DNA of 64,000 nt, from assembly GCA_965200005.1 (NCBI GenBank), contig OZ241331.1, positions 372,001 through 436,000 of the forward strand, in the 5' to 3' direction. The translations under genes and the position numbers were made by a program. Position 1 is the stretch's first letter. Every line of letters begins with the position of its first letter. The stretch is from Aldehydirespirator sp965200005 (GTDB lineage: Bacteria > Actinomycetota > Acidimicrobiia > Acidimicrobiales > Aldehydirespiratoraceae). Of this stretch, positions 35,648 to 44,021 are shown piece by piece. The notes under the pieces are model-generated. The model was given only the letters and a program-made list of their open reading frames with translations. It was not told the DNA's origin and made no database searches.

Positions 35648-36433
35648 TTATGGGCCTGCAGTTAGCCCGACCGATGGCAGGTGCGTGTATCGGGCAGTCG
35701 CGGTAGTGCCTGTTTGGAGAGGCTGGGCGTCGGTTGGTGCTCCGGCAAGCACGAACCAGCCTGCGCGAAGTTTGCGGCCACGAGTAGCTAGGTGATTGGC
35801 CAGCATCGCTACACAGCCGGCGGGATCACCAAGTAGGGCGTCACCTCGAGCGGTGCCCGTTACCTCACCGCTCACCTCAAACTCACAGCCCAAGGACGCT
35901 AGATCAATGTCACGTGGCGGAACCCCGTCCGAGATGTCGCCGAGTGCAACACGAGCAGCTGACGTGTTGTCCGCTATCACATCTGGCAGCGTGAACGAGA
36001 AGGCTTCGTAGCGCGAGTCGATCACTTCGATACCGCCGATGACACATGCGCTGGCTTCTAACACATCGCTGGCCGTAACGCCCGGGCCGTGCAAGTCCTC
36101 TGCAAGGACGAAGACAATCTCAGGTTCGCAACGAGGATGGATTAGCTCGCTCATCCGAACCACACCGCCGCTCGCGACCGTCGAGTCAAGCACCCATCCA
36201 TAGACCGGCTCCGTTACCCCCATCTGCTGCTGCTTGGCCGCTGATGTCAGACCCAGTTTCGCGCCTGCGATCTTTTCGCCCCGACTTAAGCGCATCGCCA
36301 GCGTACTCTCTTGAATTGCGTAGGCATCTTCGCTGCTGAGATCACCGATCTGGCTGGTTATCGAAGCCAGTTCACGCCGCTCATCCATACCAGCTAGCAG
36401 GTAGCGAGCCCAGCCTTCAATGTCAACTGTCAT
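35648..36433 (-). CDS. 2-oxopent-4-enoate hydratase / 4-oxalocrotonate decarboxylase family protein
   Basis: A 261-residue fumarylacetoacetase-fold enzyme of the MhpD/XylI group. KLGLTSAAKQQQMGV near 60, HPRCEPEIVFVLAEDL near 100 (the Glu residues that bind Mg2+), and GGIEVIDSRYEAFSFTLPDV near 140, followed by IADNTSAARVALG, are typical. The SRYExFxFxLPDVIADN pattern is closer to 4-oxalocrotonate decarboxylase than to plain hydratases. These act after extradiol ring cleavage, on 2-hydroxymuconate-type products, which fits the neighbouring VOC dioxygenase genes. It lies between the Rieske oxygenase and the transporter in the minus-strand run. Confidence 0.85.
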   Translation of the reverse strand: MTVDIEGWARYLLAGMDERRELASITSQIGDLSSEDAYAIQESTLAMRLSRGEKIAGAKLGLTSAAKQQQMGVTEPVYGWVLDSTVASGGVVRMSELIHPRCEPEIVFVLAEDLHGPGVTASDVLEASACVIGGIEVIDSRYEAFSFTLPDVIADNTSAARVALGDISDGVPPRDIDLASLGCEFEVSGEVTGTARGDALLGDPAGCVAMLANHLATRGRKLRAGWFVLAGAPTDAQPLQTGTTATARYTHLPSVGLTAGP

Positions 36434-36484
36434 GCATGCCTCTCATGCATGCCGCTGCTGATATGACTGTGACGCTGCGGGAGG

Positions 36485-37744
36485 TCAGGTCGCCGCAAGG
36501 CGCTCCCGCTCGGCTTCGGCCTCAAGATGCAGACGTTTGAGATCGTCCGCGATTGGGCTATAGCGCATCGAACCGTCATTGATCCAGTCGATAGCGAACC
36601 CGGCGCCACGCCCGAACTTTGAACGCTCGAGCGGCAACTTGATCACATCATGAGTGTCACGTACAACCGCAACGGGGTCTTGTCCTTGCCGGACTGTCTC
36701 AATCGCTTCTCGGAACATGCGACGGCAGGCAATCACACCAACATCGCTGCGAGTGATCTTCTCAGACACTCGGTCGGCTACCTCGCCTTGTGTGACCCAG
36801 GCCATGATGTCTTGACCCTCGATGTAATCGACAATGTGTCTTCCATTAGCGTCAAGCCACTCAATTTCGTAATCGACACACTCTGGATCAGCATCCATCG
36901 TTGCGCCTTCGGGAGCATGGACCGTGTAGAACATCACGTGAGTGTGAGTGTCATCTACAGGCACACGGATCTGCATCTGGAAGACACCGTTGCCACCCAC
37001 CCACATCTTGTATGGGAACACAAGCGGATGACCGATCTTCCAGTCGTCGCTGTTCTCATCTTGACCCACTAGCAAGCGACGCTTGATTATCCCGTGCTCA
37101 AAGGGATCAAAGGCCACGCGCTCGTGTTTGTTCATGGTGAAAGACTCGGGCATTGGAGTGCCCTGCTGAGCAGCAATGAACTCGAAATAGTTGCCATGCA
37201 GGGCTTCGACATGGTAGGGATCAACCGCATTTTCCATGATCTGAAGCCAGTTGCAAGGCAGCACGGCGTGGCCGATGTCTCGCACACCCTCCATTACGTA
37301 GGCCTCATAGCGCGGCAATTCAGGAGCCGGATCATCACCGATGTAGGCCCAGACCAAACCTCCAAGTTCCTGCGCTCGGCCTGCACGAACACCGCAGCCA
37401 GCCAGGAACCGTGGAGAGGCATCAGGTTCAGCAAGAATGTCAACACACGTGCCGTCAGTATCGAACTTCCAGCCGTGATACCCACATCGCAGCCCATCTT
37501 GCTCGACAATGCCATATACCAGTGAAGCTCCACGGTGAGGGCAACGGACATCGGTAATGCCGTATTTGCCCTCTCCTGTCTTGAAGACAGCCCATTCCTC
37601 GCCAAGCAGGCGCGCTTGTTTGACGGGAAACTCATCGAGTTCACGTGCGAAGGCAACCGGATACCAGTAGTGCCGCAATACGTCACCCATCGGCGTTCCG
37701 GGGCCTACTTGTGTTAATTCACGGTTCTGTTCTGCGGTAAGCAT
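36485..37744 (-). CDS. Rieske-type aromatic ring-hydroxylating oxygenase, alpha subunit
   Basis: A 419-residue oxygenase of the phthalate 4,5-dioxygenase/vanillate demethylase group. The Rieske [2Fe-2S] site is CPHRGASL...CGYHGWKFD near residues 68-90. The mononuclear iron site is NWLQIMENAVDPYHVEALHG near 165-185, giving the Asp bridge and two His, and a later QDIMAWVTQG supplies the last acidic ligand. MGDVLRHYWYPVAFARELDE at the N-terminus is typical. It needs a reductase, and none is seen in the window. It sits between the dikinase genes and the hydratase, as part of the catabolic run. Confidence 0.92.
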   Translation of the reverse strand: MLTAEQNRELTQVGPGTPMGDVLRHYWYPVAFARELDEFPVKQARLLGEEWAVFKTGEGKYGITDVRCPHRGASLVYGIVEQDGLRCGYHGWKFDTDGTCVDILAEPDASPRFLAGCGVRAGRAQELGGLVWAYIGDDPAPELPRYEAYVMEGVRDIGHAVLPCNWLQIMENAVDPYHVEALHGNYFEFIAAQQGTPMPESFTMNKHERVAFDPFEHGIIKRRLLVGQDENSDDWKIGHPLVFPYKMWVGGNGVFQMQIRVPVDDTHTHVMFYTVHAPEGATMDADPECVDYEIEWLDANGRHIVDYIEGQDIMAWVTQGEVADRVSEKITRSDVGVIACRRMFREAIETVRQGQDPVAVVRDTHDVIKLPLERSKFGRGAGFAIDWINDGSMRYSPIADDLKRLHLEAEAERERLAAT

Positions 37745-37813
37745 GATCCGATCCAGTCCTATACGTAATGCACTTAGGGTTTGATGTTCGCGGGTGTGCC
37801 GAAGGCGACCTCG

Positions 37814-39610
37814 CTAATCGACCAGAGTGACAGTCCCTGCCGACCCGTCTACTCGGATGCGATCACCGGTGTTGAGACGACTCGTAGCGAAACCCGTGCC
37901 AGTCACAGCAGGCACTCCGTGCTCACGGCACACGATTGCTGCGTGACTCATCATCCCGCCAATATCGGTCACACATGCCTGAATTTTGGGGAACACCGGA
38001 GCCCAACTAGGTGCAGTAATCGGAGCAACAAGAATCTCGCCGTCTTCGAGATCACCAACATCGTCGGGGCTAAACACCAGCCGAGCCTTGCCTTCAACCA
38101 TGCCTGGCGAGGCTGCCATGCCGGTCGCTGCATGTTCAGAGTCATCATCAGACCCGAGCCAGTTCGCAACTGACTCACTCGTGATACCCCACAACATGAT
38201 CGTGAACGGTTCGGTGATCACCTCAGGAGGCTCACCGAGCGCTTTGGGGGGCTGCCACTGCGACAGACGCTCATGAATTTCACGGCGGCGCTGGATCTTC
38301 GGTCCCCAGTGATGTGCCGATGCGGTAGGTGAGTTAACCGCCCAGTTCGAGTAGTAATCCCACAAAACCTCGTTCACCTCATCACGACGCAAAAACAAGA
38401 TGTCGTCATCAGCACTCATCAGACCAGCCGACGCGAGCACAGCACCTAGCTCTTTGACCTTGCGCCAGACCACAGACATCGTCCAGTGCTCAATGTAGAA
38501 GTTGTGGTTCTCCACGTACGGGAATACGACTCGTGCAAGACCAAGCTTGCCGTCAAATGCCGCACGGTCTTCATCGCTAGCGAGCAAGTCCCGGTATTCG
38601 CTGACGATGCGGTCGCGTTCGGCACGAATGGCGTCTACCGGTCGGGAGATGTCTTCTCCAGCCTCGAGACGAGCGATGTAATCCTTGATGAACACATAGG
38701 CAATCTCTGGGTGATCACGCCAGATCTTGTCGTAGTTGTAGAACCCGTTGCCGGAAGTGAAGTTGAACCACGGGTCAGACACCTCATCCCAGGATGCCTG
38801 CCAACGCTCACCTTCATCTGAGTCAAGAGAGGCATTGTCGGGGTCATCAAAGGCACGTGCTATCCCGAGATCAATTGCTAGCTGTGCGAGACGCTTGAGT
38901 TCCTCGTTGGGGCGGAACAAGTCAACGTCTACGCCGGCGACCATCTTCGCGATACCGAGGTCGGGAATCGACGGGAATGCTTCCTTACAGAACCCGAAGA
39001 AGTCGAGATAGGCGGCGTATCCGAGATTCAAGAACTCAAAGTGATATTGCCATGCAAGAAGGATCAGATCCTTGAAGCGATTGTACTCAGATTGCAGCTT
39101 GTAACCAGTTCCTGATCCGACACCATCAGTAATTCTTGACAGTTCTTCCATCTCCGGAAGAGGACTGAAGTCGAGAGATTCGATCTGCGCAATGGTGTCT
39201 TTGACCTTCGTGAGCCACCTGTCATAGAGGTCGTTCCAGTTACCGAAGTAGAAGCCGGCGCGCTCCATGAATTGCGGTACCCGTGGTCCGATCTTTTCTG
39301 GGTCAACGCCCACGGGCGAGAGGTAGGCATAGCCATACAGCACCCGGAAGTCCACACCGTCGGCTGGAGGTATGCGGTAGTGGCGGCTGTTCATCTGGCT
39401 TAGTGAAGCTAGAGCAATCTCGAAGAACGTCGAGTCCCATGGGGTCATTGCCTGGCCCCAGTGCATCGAGTCCCAGAACCAGAATCGGTTCTCTTCATAG
39501 TCCCGGCGCGCCTCGCCAAAGCTCACCGAGTACGGGTAGAGCTCTTCCCAGCCCTCTACCCCTTCTGGTGCTTCAATCTCGAAGGGACTCGGGAACCTTC
39601 GCTCACTCAT
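37814..39610 (-). CDS. PEP-utilising (phosphohistidine) subunit of a two-component dikinase
   Basis: About 598 residues from the ATG at 39610, with AGGAGG eight bases upstream. The first 500 residues are a helical domain, rich in Trp and Tyr (FWFWDSMHWGQAMTPWDSTF, HWGPKIQRRREIHERL), as in the large subunit of phenylphosphate synthase. The last 90 residues are the swivelling PEP-utiliser domain GMAASPGMVEGKARLVF, then TDIGGMMSHAAIVCREHGVP with the phosphorylated His. It lacks its own ATP-grasp domain, which the next gene supplies. Such split dikinases phosphorylate phenols with ATP (PpsAB in Thauera; HpeHI for hydroxyacetophenones, as I recall). The substrate here is unknown. Confidence 0.8.
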   Translation of the reverse strand: MSERRFPSPFEIEAPEGVEGWEELYPYSVSFGEARRDYEENRFWFWDSMHWGQAMTPWDSTFFEIALASLSQMNSRHYRIPPADGVDFRVLYGYAYLSPVGVDPEKIGPRVPQFMERAGFYFGNWNDLYDRWLTKVKDTIAQIESLDFSPLPEMEELSRITDGVGSGTGYKLQSEYNRFKDLILLAWQYHFEFLNLGYAAYLDFFGFCKEAFPSIPDLGIAKMVAGVDVDLFRPNEELKRLAQLAIDLGIARAFDDPDNASLDSDEGERWQASWDEVSDPWFNFTSGNGFYNYDKIWRDHPEIAYVFIKDYIARLEAGEDISRPVDAIRAERDRIVSEYRDLLASDEDRAAFDGKLGLARVVFPYVENHNFYIEHWTMSVVWRKVKELGAVLASAGLMSADDDILFLRRDEVNEVLWDYYSNWAVNSPTASAHHWGPKIQRRREIHERLSQWQPPKALGEPPEVITEPFTIMLWGITSESVANWLGSDDDSEHAATGMAASPGMVEGKARLVFSPDDVGDLEDGEILVAPITAPSWAPVFPKIQACVTDIGGMMSHAAIVCREHGVPAVTGTGFATSRLNTGDRIRVDGSAGTVTLVD

Positions 39611-39650
39611 GTGGCGTTCCTCCTGCTGTATTGGTCTGTTTGTTTGCGAA

Positions 39651-40760
39651 TTACTTGCGTTCTTGTGACTGCTGTGTCGTAGCGCTCTTGTTGCGAGATG
39701 CAAGCGGCGAGATCAAGGTTGAAACAATCGATGCCATCGGGTCATAACGGCCGGCCGACACGCTCTTGGGTGCCTGTTGTGACCACACCGTCTCGGGTCT
39801 GCTTTGGAGCATCACCACGTTGTCAGGGGATGAGAGATGGCGGTCTATTGCCCACTCAACATCTTGGGGGCATCCGTAATGTCTCTCGGATCTGCGGGCG
39901 AGGATGGCTATTCGAATGAGGTCGTCATCATTTACCGACGGCGCGTTACGCCTCGATGCCGGCACTTCAATCTTCTCTACAAACCCTTGGCCTGCAACCC
40001 GGTATTCGACGTGTTTATCGGCGATCTTGCGGCTAATCACAGTACGCAGCACCTTGTCGACCAGGAAGTGATCCGGGTTGACCTCACCGGCGACAATAGC
40101 CTCACCGAGTCCCCACGAAGCGTCGATGGCAATCTGTGAACGGTCACCGTTCGTGGGGTTAAGGGTGAAAGCCACACCCGATGCAGTGGGGTCAACCATC
40201 TTTTGCACGCCAACCGACATTGCAATTGGTTGATGTAGGTATCCCATCGAGTGCCGGTATGCGATGGCGCGATCTGTGAACAGCGAAGACCAGCAACGAC
40301 GCACGTGTGAGATCACTGCAGGCGCGCCCGTGACCCACAAGTACGAGTCTTGCTGACCGGCAAAAGAAGCATCAGGTAGGTCTTCTGCAGTAGCAGATGA
40401 CCGCACCGCAACTGCAACATCGTCAATCTCGCAGTGTCGGCATAACGCCTCGTAGGCGGCAGCCACATCCGCTGCCACTTGGTCGGGCACCGGCACCGCC
40501 TCAATCCGGGCGCGAATCTGTGTGGACACCTTCCGATTGGAAGCCGCATCGTCGTGGTCAATGCCACGCAGCAGAGCGTTAATGTCGTCAACAAGGCTCC
40601 GGTCTTGCCAGATCAGCCCATATGCGTTTGTGGTGACCGCAAAGCCTGGGGGCACCGGCAACCCCGCCGCTGTCATCTCACCAAGCGAAGTGTTCTTGCC
40701 GCCAACCACCGACTTCTGCTCGGCCGTGTAGCGGTCGAACCACACGATGTGGCTGTTCAT
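39651..40760 (-). CDS. ATP-grasp (PPDK_N) subunit of a two-component dikinase
   Basis: About 369 residues, PEP-synthase N-terminal domain only. GGKNTSLGEMTAAGLPVPPG near 20, VAVRSSATAEDLPDASFAGQ near 115, SLFTDRAIAYRHSMGY near 155, and DVEWAID with LQSRPETVW at the end are the ATP-binding and family motifs. It pairs with the His-domain protein encoded 40 bases downstream, as PpsB pairs with PpsA. The ATG at 40760 has GAGG five bases upstream; a GTG at 40844 would add 28 residues (CEACPIIDWAELLPS...) and cannot be ruled out. Longer in-frame sequence overlaps the phosphatase gene and looks non-coding. Confidence 0.85.
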   Translation of the reverse strand: MNSHIVWFDRYTAEQKSVVGGKNTSLGEMTAAGLPVPPGFAVTTNAYGLIWQDRSLVDDINALLRGIDHDDAASNRKVSTQIRARIEAVPVPDQVAADVAAAYEALCRHCEIDDVAVAVRSSATAEDLPDASFAGQQDSYLWVTGAPAVISHVRRCWSSLFTDRAIAYRHSMGYLHQPIAMSVGVQKMVDPTASGVAFTLNPTNGDRSQIAIDASWGLGEAIVAGEVNPDHFLVDKVLRTVISRKIADKHVEYRVAGQGFVEKIEVPASRRNAPSVNDDDLIRIAILARRSERHYGCPQDVEWAIDRHLSSPDNVVMLQSRPETVWSQQAPKSVSAGRYDPMASIVSTLISPLASRNKSATTQQSQERK

Positions 40761-40863
40761 CGCAGCCTCAACCTTCCTCGGCGTGAAGTTGCGCACCGAG
40801 GGCAACAGTTCTGCCCAATCGATGATGGGACACGCTTCACACACCGATCCGCTACCTCGCCGA

Positions 40864-42111
40864 TCATGATCCGCTGAATCCGGGCCATCCCTCGTTGGGT
40901 GACCAGGTCGGCAGCCGTCCCACATCGGGAACATGCACCTCTTGAACACGGTTTCGATACGTAACAAGTGCGTATCGCCCGCTCGCCGCGGCGCGTCGGG
41001 GAAGCACTGCGCCGCGGGCGAGCGGGGCGGCGCCATCGTCACCGTCATGCTGGGGGGTGATGGCACCGAGAGGGTCCGGGTCGGTTTCGGGTTGGCGGTC
41101 GGGGAAGCCAAGCAGTTTCACTCGGACATGCTCGACGTTGTAAGGCTCTCCCGGGTCGTAGCCGAGAGCAGACACCGCGAACGCCCGGATACAGCCAGAA
41201 TGGGTCGAGACGGAAAGCCTCGCACCCGGAAACTGCTCCGACAGGCGTTCGATCCCCATCCAGAAGCGCCTCACCGTCATCGAAGGGGGCTCGAAGTGCA
41301 GCAGCGGTGTTGTTAGCCAGTGCCCTATGGGATCACCGCCGCCCTCCTGAGTACGCCAGAAGCGGTCCATCTCGACCAGCCAGGTTGGCCTGTCACCAGC
41401 GGCCGATCTTTCGTGAGCCTCAAGCAAAGAGTGGTACTGGCGGAAGGCGGCCGTCACATCGGTGATGCCGGCGGGTGCCGCGAAGCCGAAGTTGCGGAAC
41501 TCTTCCATCGCTTCGGGCTTAACAATCCGTACTTCCTTTTCGTACTGGTTCAGCCCGTCGGCGAGGCCACGATGGATCTGCTCGGCGGTTTGGCGCGCAC
41601 GGTTCGTGGGTGCGTGACGCAGAACAACTGTCTCGCCTGCTGAGATGCGGCGAGCCATCGTGCGGCCATAGGTGTGTGCCTGCCAAGCACCCTGCGGAGT
41701 AAGACCAGAGTCGGTTGAATAACCCTGCGTTTCTCCGTGTCGGATCAGGAAGACATCGTTGAGCAGTCGCCGTGCAGCAGTAGCTGGCGGCGAGATCTCT
41801 TTGTTGCGGTTGTCCTCGGTTAGTACTTGCTGAAGAGTGAGATCACCACGTTTCCAAAGCGGCCCTGCTCCCGGAGTTCGGCTCGTGAACTGATTGATTG
41901 TCCGACCAGCAGCTCGCTGCCTAAATCGTTTGAGGTAGAGCGGCTCATCACCGTTTTGTGTTGTCGCCGTAGGTTCATTTCCGTCTCGGGTGCCCGTGAT
42001 GTCATCAACGGTCTGGGCGTGTTGTTGCTGTTGCTGGCGGGCTCGGAAACGGGCGAGGTAAAGCGGGGCATCGAAACGCTCAAGCGACTCAGAACCCGGT
42101 GATGAAGTCAT
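40864..42111 (-). CDS. Histidine phosphatase family protein with N-terminal extension
   Basis: A 415-residue protein. Residues from about 115 on are a histidine phosphatase (phosphoglycerate-mutase-like): LIRHGETQGYSTDSGLTPQG with the phospho-accepting His, then VVLRHAPTNRARQTAE, and a later STHSGCIRAF with the second His. The first 110 residues are Gln-rich and low complexity, containing a repeated (D/E)xPLYLxRFRxR motif (residues 14-23 and 55-66), perhaps a docking element. A C-terminal 60 residues follow the core. Next to a dikinase, it may remove phosphate from a phosphorylated intermediate. The ATGA overlap with the VOC gene places it in the same transcript. Confidence 0.78.
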   Translation of the reverse strand: MTSSPGSESLERFDAPLYLARFRARQQQQQHAQTVDDITGTRDGNEPTATTQNGDEPLYLKRFRQRAAGRTINQFTSRTPGAGPLWKRGDLTLQQVLTEDNRNKEISPPATAARRLLNDVFLIRHGETQGYSTDSGLTPQGAWQAHTYGRTMARRISAGETVVLRHAPTNRARQTAEQIHRGLADGLNQYEKEVRIVKPEAMEEFRNFGFAAPAGITDVTAAFRQYHSLLEAHERSAAGDRPTWLVEMDRFWRTQEGGGDPIGHWLTTPLLHFEPPSMTVRRFWMGIERLSEQFPGARLSVSTHSGCIRAFAVSALGYDPGEPYNVEHVRVKLLGFPDRQPETDPDPLGAITPQHDGDDGAAPLARGAVLPRRAAASGRYALVTYRNRVQEVHVPDVGRLPTWSPNEGWPGFSGS

Positions 42112-43022
42112 GAGTGAACCATCATGAAGTTCTGGTTAACTTGACCTGCGTAGCTGAAAATTGCGCGTCCCATCTCGACCTCTGTCCAGGTGGTTGGCTC
42201 GTCATCGGGATCAAACCAATAGCCGCCGGTGTAGATCTCATTGCGGTTCCCGGCAGGATCAAAGAAGTAGAGACCGCAACCGCGTGTTGCGCCATGACGG
42301 GTCGGCCCCGCGTCGATTGTCACGCCGTGAAAGGCACAAGTGTCTGCGCCACGCCGCAATTCGTTCCAGTCATCTACCCAGTAGGCGACATGGTGAAAGC
42401 CACCGTCGGGGCCGGTGAGGAAAGCGATGTCGTGAGGTGAGTGGCTCCGCTCCAGGAAGGTACAGAGTTGATGACCATCGTCCGCGAGGATCTGTTCGGT
42501 GAGACGGAACTCAAGCACATCTGTGTAGAACCGGGTGGCGGTGTCAACGTCTTCACATAGCAAGAAGACGTGATCAATGCGTGGCGGATGCATCCCGACC
42601 AGGTCTTCGGGTGCTGGCGGAGGGTTCAACAGTGGTAACCCGTTGCCGACTTGCAGCATTGCCCACTCAAGGTCAACGACATGACCGCCGGGAGCCTCAA
42701 AACGGACTACCTCACCGGAACCCTCAGCTAACTCACCAGCTCCGTGCCATTCATAGGCAACTCCAGCGGAATCCAAGCGTCCAGCAAGGCGGACTAGCTC
42801 TTCACGACGGGTGACCTTAAAGCCGATGCTGTTGAGTCCATATGTCGGCTCTTCGGTGAGGATCAAGGAGTGGTGCTGTAGTTCATCCCAACCCTTGAGG
42901 AAGGCTCTGTCTGTGGTGCGGCCGGTCACGACCAACCCCATCACTTCTGCGTAATACGCCAATGCCAACTCGAGGTCTGGCACCCTCACATCAACATGCG
43001 ACAAGCGCAGCACTCCAGACAT
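42108..43022 (-). CDS. VOC-family extradiol dioxygenase (catechol 2,3-dioxygenase-like), second of a tandem pair
   Basis: A 304-residue protein with two glyoxalase/VOC modules. The N-terminal module begins LSHVDVRVPDLELALAYY. The C-terminal one has RIDHVFLL (His), GGFHHVAYWV (His) and FFDPAGNRNEIYTGGY (Glu), the 2-His-1-carboxylate iron site, with the extradiol signature around the last. Type I extradiol enzymes open catechols next to the diol. It directly follows its paralogue with no spacer and overlaps the phosphatase gene by four bases. Sequence differences from the first copy are considerable, so different substrates or a heteromer are possible. Confidence 0.85.
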   Translation of the reverse strand: MSGVLRLSHVDVRVPDLELALAYYAEVMGLVVTGRTTDRAFLKGWDELQHHSLILTEEPTYGLNSIGFKVTRREELVRLAGRLDSAGVAYEWHGAGELAEGSGEVVRFEAPGGHVVDLEWAMLQVGNGLPLLNPPPAPEDLVGMHPPRIDHVFLLCEDVDTATRFYTDVLEFRLTEQILADDGHQLCTFLERSHSPHDIAFLTGPDGGFHHVAYWVDDWNELRRGADTCAFHGVTIDAGPTRHGATRGCGLYFFDPAGNRNEIYTGGYWFDPDDEPTTWTEVEMGRAIFSYAGQVNQNFMMVHS

Positions 43023-43931
43023 TTACGTATGCACCGTGGCGAACCGTTGATTTAGAACGCCCTCGTAATAGAACACTGCACGACCCGTGTTCTCGTTAGT
43101 CCAGGTGATTGTCGGGAAGTCGGGATCGGGCCGGTAGCCACCAGTAAAGACTTCGTTACGGGTACCCATCGGATCAAAGAAATAGATCGTGTTGCCTCGA
43201 GTTAACCCATGGCGCGTCGGGCCTACATCAATAGTCACGCCGTTGTAGGCAAGTATGTCAGCCGCTCGCCGTATGTGATCCCAGTCATCAAGCCAGAAGG
43301 CAAAGTGATGTAGCGCGCCGTTAGGACCTTGCACAAAGGCAATGTCATGGGGTTTGGCTGATCGCTCAAGGAAGGCAATCACTTGATGGCCCTGGCCGTT
43401 GAGCAACTGTTCAGTAAGGCGGAAGTCCAACACATCACAGAAGAAGCGGGCAACCTCTGCTACTTCCTCGGCATGTACCAGCATGTGGTCAATGCGAGGC
43501 GGAGCGATTCCCGTGAGCCCGACCGGCATGGGAGGAGGGTTCAGCAATGGCATCCGCCCACCGACTTTGGTGACTTCTCGCACAAGCTCCATCTCGTGAC
43601 CCGAAGACAACTCAAAGCGGATCGACTCGCCCTGACCTATTTCTTCATGTGCTGAAATGCGCTGAACTGGACGGCCTTCAGCCTCTATGCGTGTCTCGAA
43701 TTCAGCAAGGTCGTCGTCATGTTCCACCTTGAAGGCGAAACGATCAATGCCAACCCGCGGGTCATGGCGAACACTGAGACAGTGATGGTCACGCTCGTCC
43801 CAGCACTTGAAGAAGATGCGTTCGTCGGTGCGATCACTGACATCTAGACCCATCACCTGCGTGTAATAGGCAGCCGCGAGTTCAAGATCGGGCGCTGTGA
43901 TATCCACATGGCTGAGGCGCAAGATGCCCAT
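43023..43931 (-). CDS. VOC-family extradiol dioxygenase, first gene of the catabolic run
   Basis: A 302-residue paralogue of the next gene with the same two-module layout. LSHVDITAPDLELAAAYY starts the N-terminal module. The iron ligands are RIDHMLVH (His), LHHFAFWL (His) and FFDPMGTRNEVFTGGY (Glu). All are kept, so both copies should be active. It is the first gene of a minus-strand run of at least ten genes (dioxygenases, phosphatase, dikinase, Rieske oxygenase, hydratase, TRAP transporter) and is divergent from the IclR regulator about 90 bases away, which is the usual arrangement for IclR control. Confidence 0.86.
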   Translation of the reverse strand: MGILRLSHVDITAPDLELAAAYYTQVMGLDVSDRTDERIFFKCWDERDHHCLSVRHDPRVGIDRFAFKVEHDDDLAEFETRIEAEGRPVQRISAHEEIGQGESIRFELSSGHEMELVREVTKVGGRMPLLNPPPMPVGLTGIAPPRIDHMLVHAEEVAEVARFFCDVLDFRLTEQLLNGQGHQVIAFLERSAKPHDIAFVQGPNGALHHFAFWLDDWDHIRRAADILAYNGVTIDVGPTRHGLTRGNTIYFFDPMGTRNEVFTGGYRPDPDFPTITWTNENTGRAVFYYEGVLNQRFATVHT

Positions 43932-43973
43932 AACTGGCTAGACCATAGTTCACTCAGCCTTGGTGTTCCAGCA

Positions 43974-44007
43974 AGAGGGACAGACTTCCCGTATAGAGGG
44001 ACAGACT
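43974..44007. promoter_or_regulatory. Direct repeat in the IclR/catabolic divergent promoter
   Basis: AGAGGGACAGACT occurs at 43974-43986 and again at 43995-44007, offset by exactly 21 bases (two helical turns). It lies between the divergent IclR and dioxygenase starts, so it is a candidate regulator binding site. Confidence 0.55.
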
Positions 44008-44021
44008 GTATTGAAGCTGCT

